Shown one piece after another: positions 59,691-64,000 of a DNA stretch of 64,000 nt. This stretch comes from Congeria kusceri (Eukaryota > Mollusca > Bivalvia > Myida > Dreissenidae). Both the position numbers and the translations under genes were made by a program. A model generated the notes under the pieces. That model searched no databases, was not told the origin of the DNA, and worked only from the letters and a program-made list of their open reading frames with translations. Numbering within the stretch: position 1 is the first letter of the stretch; the number at the start of each line of letters is the position of its first letter. The DNA lies in the NCBI GenBank assembly GCA_027627225.1, contig CM051024.1, forward strand, positions 40,541,225 through 40,605,224, written 5' to 3'.

Positions 59691-60010
59691 CTTATTTTTC
59701 GGGCACATACAGTGTCAAAAATATGATTATGTTGTAACAAATTCACTTTTTTTGAAAATTTGAACACTTTTTCATGTGTGAAGAATATGATTTGAGTGCT
59801 TATCAAAAACTGAACTCGATCACACATTTCACTAAAAATGTGAAGAATGAGATTGTGAGGTGTGAAGAATGAGATCCTATTGTTCACACCTGTGAAAAAT
59901 GAGATCCTATTTTTCACACGTGTGAAAAATATTATTTGTGAAAAATATGGTCCTACATAGCTCAAATCCTTCGAAACTGAGAACACTGTCCGACTCACGA
60001 TCAGTTTACC

Positions 60011-60779
60011 TTATGCACAAACGGACTTGTAAGACTTTTGGCGGAAGTAAGGCGAATTTGAGAGATTGAATCGCGTGACCTACTTTCAATTTTGCAGACT
60101 ACGAAGCACTAACAATCGATACCCCCGATTTATACGCTCCATCGGCTACTTTGGCCCGTAGCGGACTAACTGACATCTTGATTTTTATCCTTATTCCGTT
60201 TGCATTGAAAGGTTGCATAAAAACCTATATTTTTATCACGATACTGACAGTAGCTAGAGGAAGTATAACAATCAGTTCAATTTTGTGGAAAAAGTGGCAT
60301 TGAGGAAATTAAATTTCATTCAAATGAATGTGTCGTTTCTTTTAGAAAATGTTTGCACTGTTATTTCCATTGATTTTGTTTTTCTTTCCTTTTCTTGCCA
60401 ACAGTCGTTCTACGCTATCAGCGTTTGGATTCATTCTTGTGCGGAATTTTTTATAAGGGAGAGAACTGTGAATTTCTGTAGTCGCATTCGATGCACGACC
60501 AGTAGTCCCCCTTGTTTAATGAGGCTTTCTTGTCATTTGTGTGCGACCGGTTCTATACATGAAGTAAATCATGGTAAGTTCTTACAACTAGCTCAATAAT
60601 ATTGTTACCAGTTGAATACATTTACCCTAAAAATATTTCTATACGTATATCGCCCACCAACAGTATGCCTATATATCTTGTAAAATTGCAACAAATGTTA
60701 GAACCTCCTTACATTGAGCAAATGAGAAGCTTCTGAGTTAACACCTACAGGTGTCACAGATTTATTTTCATTTATATTC
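60011..60779. other. Region with an exon-like segment on the plus strand
   Basis: At 60,405-60,573 a good polypyrimidine acceptor (TTTTCTTGCCAACAG) and a near-perfect donor (CATG/GTAAGT) bracket 56 open codons with scattered Cys (NFCSRIRCTTSSPPC). No family is recognised and no flanking exon is seen. Confidence 0.25.
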
Positions 60780-61645
60780 TATAGGGGAAAACATTTCAAA
60801 GGGCCATAATTCCGTTGAAATCGATCACATCCAGAATTCCTTCCTTTACGATCACCTCATGACTTGGGACTATACCAATGTTTAGAAGTCAATGGCTTTA
60901 AACTTTTTACGAAGATAGGAAGTTAACAAGTGCTGTCACTATCAGGTGACATATGCCACGAAGCGCTTTCAGTAAGTGCCACATTGACACCAACATGAAT
61001 CTTTGTAAATAAAAGAATGAACAATGTAAACTATTCTTTCAGTCAAAATGGCTCCTCTGGAAAAACTTATGAAGAACTTAAACCAAAATGTCTAACTTAA
61101 AAAAGCCATAAATCTGCCAAAATACAAAACAGAGCTATGGAGGTTGATTTCCCTGGTGGAGACGTTCATATTTAAGACGTATTTTAGGTTTCAAGTAAAT
61201 ACCTTTGACAGTATTGACGATATCGGACTTAAAGACAAACTTTAACCAAAATGTCCAAGTTAAAAATTGGGCATAAATCTGCCAAAACACAAAACAGAGT
61301 TATTGTGGTTGCTTTCCCTGATGGAGACATTGAAAGTAAAGAGGTATTATAAGTTTCAATAAAACAACTTTGATAGTATTAAATATATTGGAATTTATAA
61401 AAACTTAAACAACAAATTCTAAGTTAAAAAGGGGGCATAAATCTGTCGAAAAACAAAACAGAGTTATGGAAGTTGCTTTCCCTTGTGGAGACGTTGATAG
61501 TAAAGAAGTATTTTAAGTTTCAAGCAAATACCTTAGATAGTATTCAAGATATTGGACTTAAAAAAATTAACCTTGGCAAGACGGACTAACCGACGGAAGC
61601 ACGGACGAACGGACGGTTCGTTTTAAAATGCTCTCCTTCGGGGGC
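60780..61645. repeat. Interspersed repeat with ~180-bp subrepeats and a GACGGA tract
   Basis: Three subrepeats marked by GGGCATAAATCTGCCAAAA, ACAAAACAGAGTTATGG and GCTTTCCCTGATGGAGAC. They are followed by GACGGACTAACCGACGGAAG and TTCGGGGGCATAAAC. Similar organisation to the repeats at 7,177 and 8,430. Confidence 0.7.
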
Positions 61646-62469
61646 ATAAACTGTGGGAAAAGACGCAAATAATAAATCAATTAATGTCTAACTACGAAAC
61701 AAGAACAGTGATGACAGAACACACTAAACTCGTACAGCAGGAGAGAAAAAAAAACAAAGTTAGGAGTATAAAACAGTTGTTGGTTTCCGCAGACCCGACG
61801 TCGCCCCCCCCCCCCCCCATTTTTTTCTGCCGACACTACATGTTTTTTTGCCTATCGATCATGAACTTTTTCTGACTTTCGGTAAAAAGTACAGTTTTTA
61901 CTAATATGCGGCTTTTCGGTAATTAACAAACCATTCGAATTAGTCTGCTTGTGACAGGCGCTCTTGGTAATGACATACCGTAAGGTACAGTTTCTTTGAT
62001 GGGAGGCGATTAAACATTTGACATCAGTCCAATAAATATAACTACCTAAACTGTGTGGTGAATATGCTGCGAAGAAATCCCCCCCCCCCTTTACCCCTAA
62101 ATGTTTTTTGGAGACGTAATCTGAAACCAGTGATGCAAAGTGATGTGCAATAAACATTAAAGGCCTCCAAATTACGAGACAACAAAACGCTATGTAAGCA
62201 GTTGTCGTGCCTGCGTTAACACACAAAGTTTACATACATCAAAGAAAATGAGGCACTAAAGAATGTCATATGTATAGAGTTTTCGTGAATACGTGCAATG
62301 TTTATTGACGAATTGTAATGAAAGGAAGATATGATTAATGGCAATGGTGTACATACTTGCAACAAAAAATCAAACAAATATACGGTAAATAAATGAAACA
62401 AACACAAACCATGTCGCTTACACGTATGATTCTAAATTGTCCGTTTGTAAAACTCGTATATCAGGACTA
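61646..62469. other. AT-rich region with C-runs
   Basis: Contains a run of 15 C at 61,804-61,818 and a shorter one near 62,080. No exon seen. Confidence 0.45.
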
Positions 62470-63385
62470 CGTGTCTAAACAATATGTTACCCATAAAATT
62501 AATGTGTCCGAGTACTGTCGGATAAATACGATGTTACCCATAAAAGTAATGCGTCCGAGTACTGTCGGATAAATACGATGTTACCCATAAAATTAATGCG
62601 TCCGAGTACTGTCTGATGATTACGATGTTAGCCATAAAGTTAATGTGTCCGAGTACTGTCAGATATATTACATGTTACCCATGGGTCATACAGGTAATGT
62701 CTCCGAGTACTGTCTTATATATGTGATGTTACCCATGGGTGGGTCATACATACAATATCTCTGAGTACTATCGGTTATTTATGATACCCATGTGTCATAC
62801 AAATAATGTGTCCAAGTACTGCCCATGTACTGTCGGATATATACGCGCTAACAGTACAGTAGTCAAGTGGTTTATGTTTACGGACAATTTAGTTGAAAAT
62901 AGTTTATTAGGGTTAGGGTTAGTCTTTTATGTGGCTTAAACATGCTTTTAGGTGGCTATTTTAAGACACTGAACTATTCTTTTTTTGTAAGGGAGCCATT
63001 TAAGTATCATCTCTTAAGGACTTTCGATATTACCTATTGGTGATACAAGAAACGTGTCCGACACCTTTGTGTTACACACGCAATGTTTCAGAGTACTGTC
63101 GCGTATATACGCGTATGTTGTTACACATGGGTTATGCAACTAATGTGTCCGAGTACAGTCCGTGTCGGATATAAATGATATTACCCAAGGTTGATACAAA
63201 TATTGTATACGTAAATACATGAAGTTACCCATGGATTGTCAAGTAATGTCCCTATGTACTGTCGGATATACATGTCGTTGCCAATGGATCGTACAGTTAT
63301 GGGCCTGGGGACTGTCGGATATACATGAAGTTACCCATGGATCGTAAGTTAATGTGCCTAAGTACTGTCGGATATATATGATGAT
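62470..63385. repeat. Degenerate minisatellite, unit about 55-60 bp
   Basis: Units share GATGTTACCCATAAAATTAA and GTGTCCGAGTACTGTCGGAT. Regular on the left (62,480-62,700), increasingly diverged to the right, with ATGGATCGTACAGTTATG variants. Confidence 0.85.
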
Positions 63386-63770
63386 ATCTCACCTCCTTCA
63401 TAAATGAGGCGATCCGATTGGCTAAGAGCGGTCACATGACCATGGGATATTTTCCATATACCATGGATATATTTCAATACCCCGTAGAATTCTAATAACG
63501 CAGTCTAATGACGTCATTTTGTTTATTTTTGTGACGTCATGTGTGAATTTCGTGTTATTTTCTAACTATTTATTTCGTTAATTTTCAAGTAATATCAGTC
63601 AAAACAAACCAGTGAACAGTAGTCGTTGAGATATATTCGTTACATTATTATTAACTTCGCTCTCGTATGGTATGAAACCACTGAGGGTGTATATCCCATA
63701 CACACTCAGTTACTAACAGTGCAACTTATATTACCCATGACACTACAATGACGGAACAAATGCTACAGAC
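63386..63770. other. Spacer with two CRE-like palindromes
   Basis: TGACGTCA at 63,509-63,516 and 63,532-63,539, and a hairpin-forming ACTGAGGGTGTATA / ATACACACTCAGT at about 63,680-63,715. No exon seen. Confidence 0.4.
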
Positions 63771-63859
63771 CTGCGACCGGCGCTTTGGACGGACAGGGTG
63801 GACATGGAACGCTCCTCGGGGATCTTCCCCACCTTCTTGTTCACCATCACTTTACTCAT
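63771..63859 (-). CDS. Candidate alternative first exon D
   Basis: ATG at 63,859, 29 complete codons: MSKVMVNKKVGKIPEERSMS then TLSVQSAGR. Donor GGTCGCAG/GTCTGT leaves AG, phase 2, identical to exons A and B. GC-rich within AT-rich flanks. Family not recognised. The frame would stop ten codons into the intron if unspliced (RSVAFVPSL). Confidence 0.55.
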
Positions 63860-64000
63860 AGTCCCTTATGTTATCTCCTTTCACCGCGACTCATAAAATC
63901 ATATATTCCTTTAAGTCCGGTCTGAAACCCAGTGCTCACTAATTCACCGAAATAACTATTTCTCAGCCCAACACATGTCAATTGTTTTAGTATCTTTTAT
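63860..64000. other. Upstream of exon D to the window edge
   Basis: Presumed 5' UTR/promoter side of exon D. No motif is strong enough to call. Confidence 0.3.

Larger units (their letters stand above)
58866..59957. mobile_element. Foldback/TIR element nested in the previous one
   Basis: Left TGTAGGATCATATTTTTCAC and right (reverse complement) TGTAGGACCATATTTTTCAC continue as inverted repeats for about 70 bp, with TTTTTCACACG and AATAGGATCTCATTT. The six bases TAGCTC flank both ends (58,860-58,865 and 59,958-59,963). The interior holds a (TCA)n tract and a GTACC-type pentamer array. No coding capacity. Confidence 0.82.
56812..60010. mobile_element. Non-autonomous DNA transposon with GAGTCGGACA subterminal motifs
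   Basis: Ends are inverted repeats: GGTAAACTGATCTTGAGTCG on the left and (reverse complement) GGTAAACTGATCGTGAGTCG on the right, continuing GACA, one mismatch in about 24. AGTCGGACA recurs near the left end (56,826; 56,844; 57,223; 57,255). In inverted form, GTCCGACTC recurs at the right (58,721; 58,741; 59,988). No clear target duplication and no transposase. Without the nested element at 58,866-59,957 it is about 2.1 kb. The layout mirrors the 40,762-46,067 element, with different sequences. Confidence 0.75.

Overview
The window is nuclear DNA of a mollusc, most likely a bivalve. It is AT-rich, has small phase-matched exons in long introns, and is crowded with short non-coding repeats. Its commonest repeat is a long-terminal-inverted-repeat (TIR) MITE of about 190-260 bp. 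I associate that MITE, and the repeats ending in runs of GACGGACGG and GGGGGCATAA, with zebra-mussel-like genomes. The species is an inference from memory, not a search result.

Left half, minus strand, 1 to 32,625: this is the 5' half of one gene, androglobin (ADGB). Eleven exons can be placed between the start codon at 32,625 and the window edge. The first ten join with matching codon phase and no stop, giving about 385 codons. They encode the N-terminal leader and the front of the calpain-like domain. The rest of the protease-like domain, the permuted globin and the IQ motif would lie beyond position 1. The introns carry 13 of the 14 MITE copies, tRNA-derived SINEs, several other TIR families and a 4.9-kb head-to-tail tandem duplication (4,521-9,453 and 9,454-14,413). 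Several repeats end within a few bases of splice donors. One donor is a GC donor, and another has been tandemly triplicated together with the end of its exon.

Right half, 32,626 to 64,000: no complete host gene is visible. Four short Ser/Arg-rich coding exons lie on the minus strand with ATGs at 36,673, 48,090, 52,942 and 63,859. Each ends at a GT donor in codon phase 2, the same phase as androglobin exon 1. They look like alternative first exons of one gene, either androglobin itself or a gene further left. Between them are minisatellites (34.1-35.5 kb, 49.5-50.2 kb, 56.05-56.25 kb, 62.5-63.4 kb) and two DNA transposons.

The most striking object is an apparently intact DNA transposon at 40,762-46,067. 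It has 28-bp TIRs (27 of 28 matching), a TAAT target duplication, and an uninterrupted 901-codon transposase-like gene. Inverted clusters of the subterminal motif TAACRTACGGGAC flank that gene. I cannot place it in a named superfamily. A second element at 56,812-60,010 has the same layout with a different motif (GAGTCGGACA) and no transposase. It carries a nested 1.1-kb foldback element inside it.
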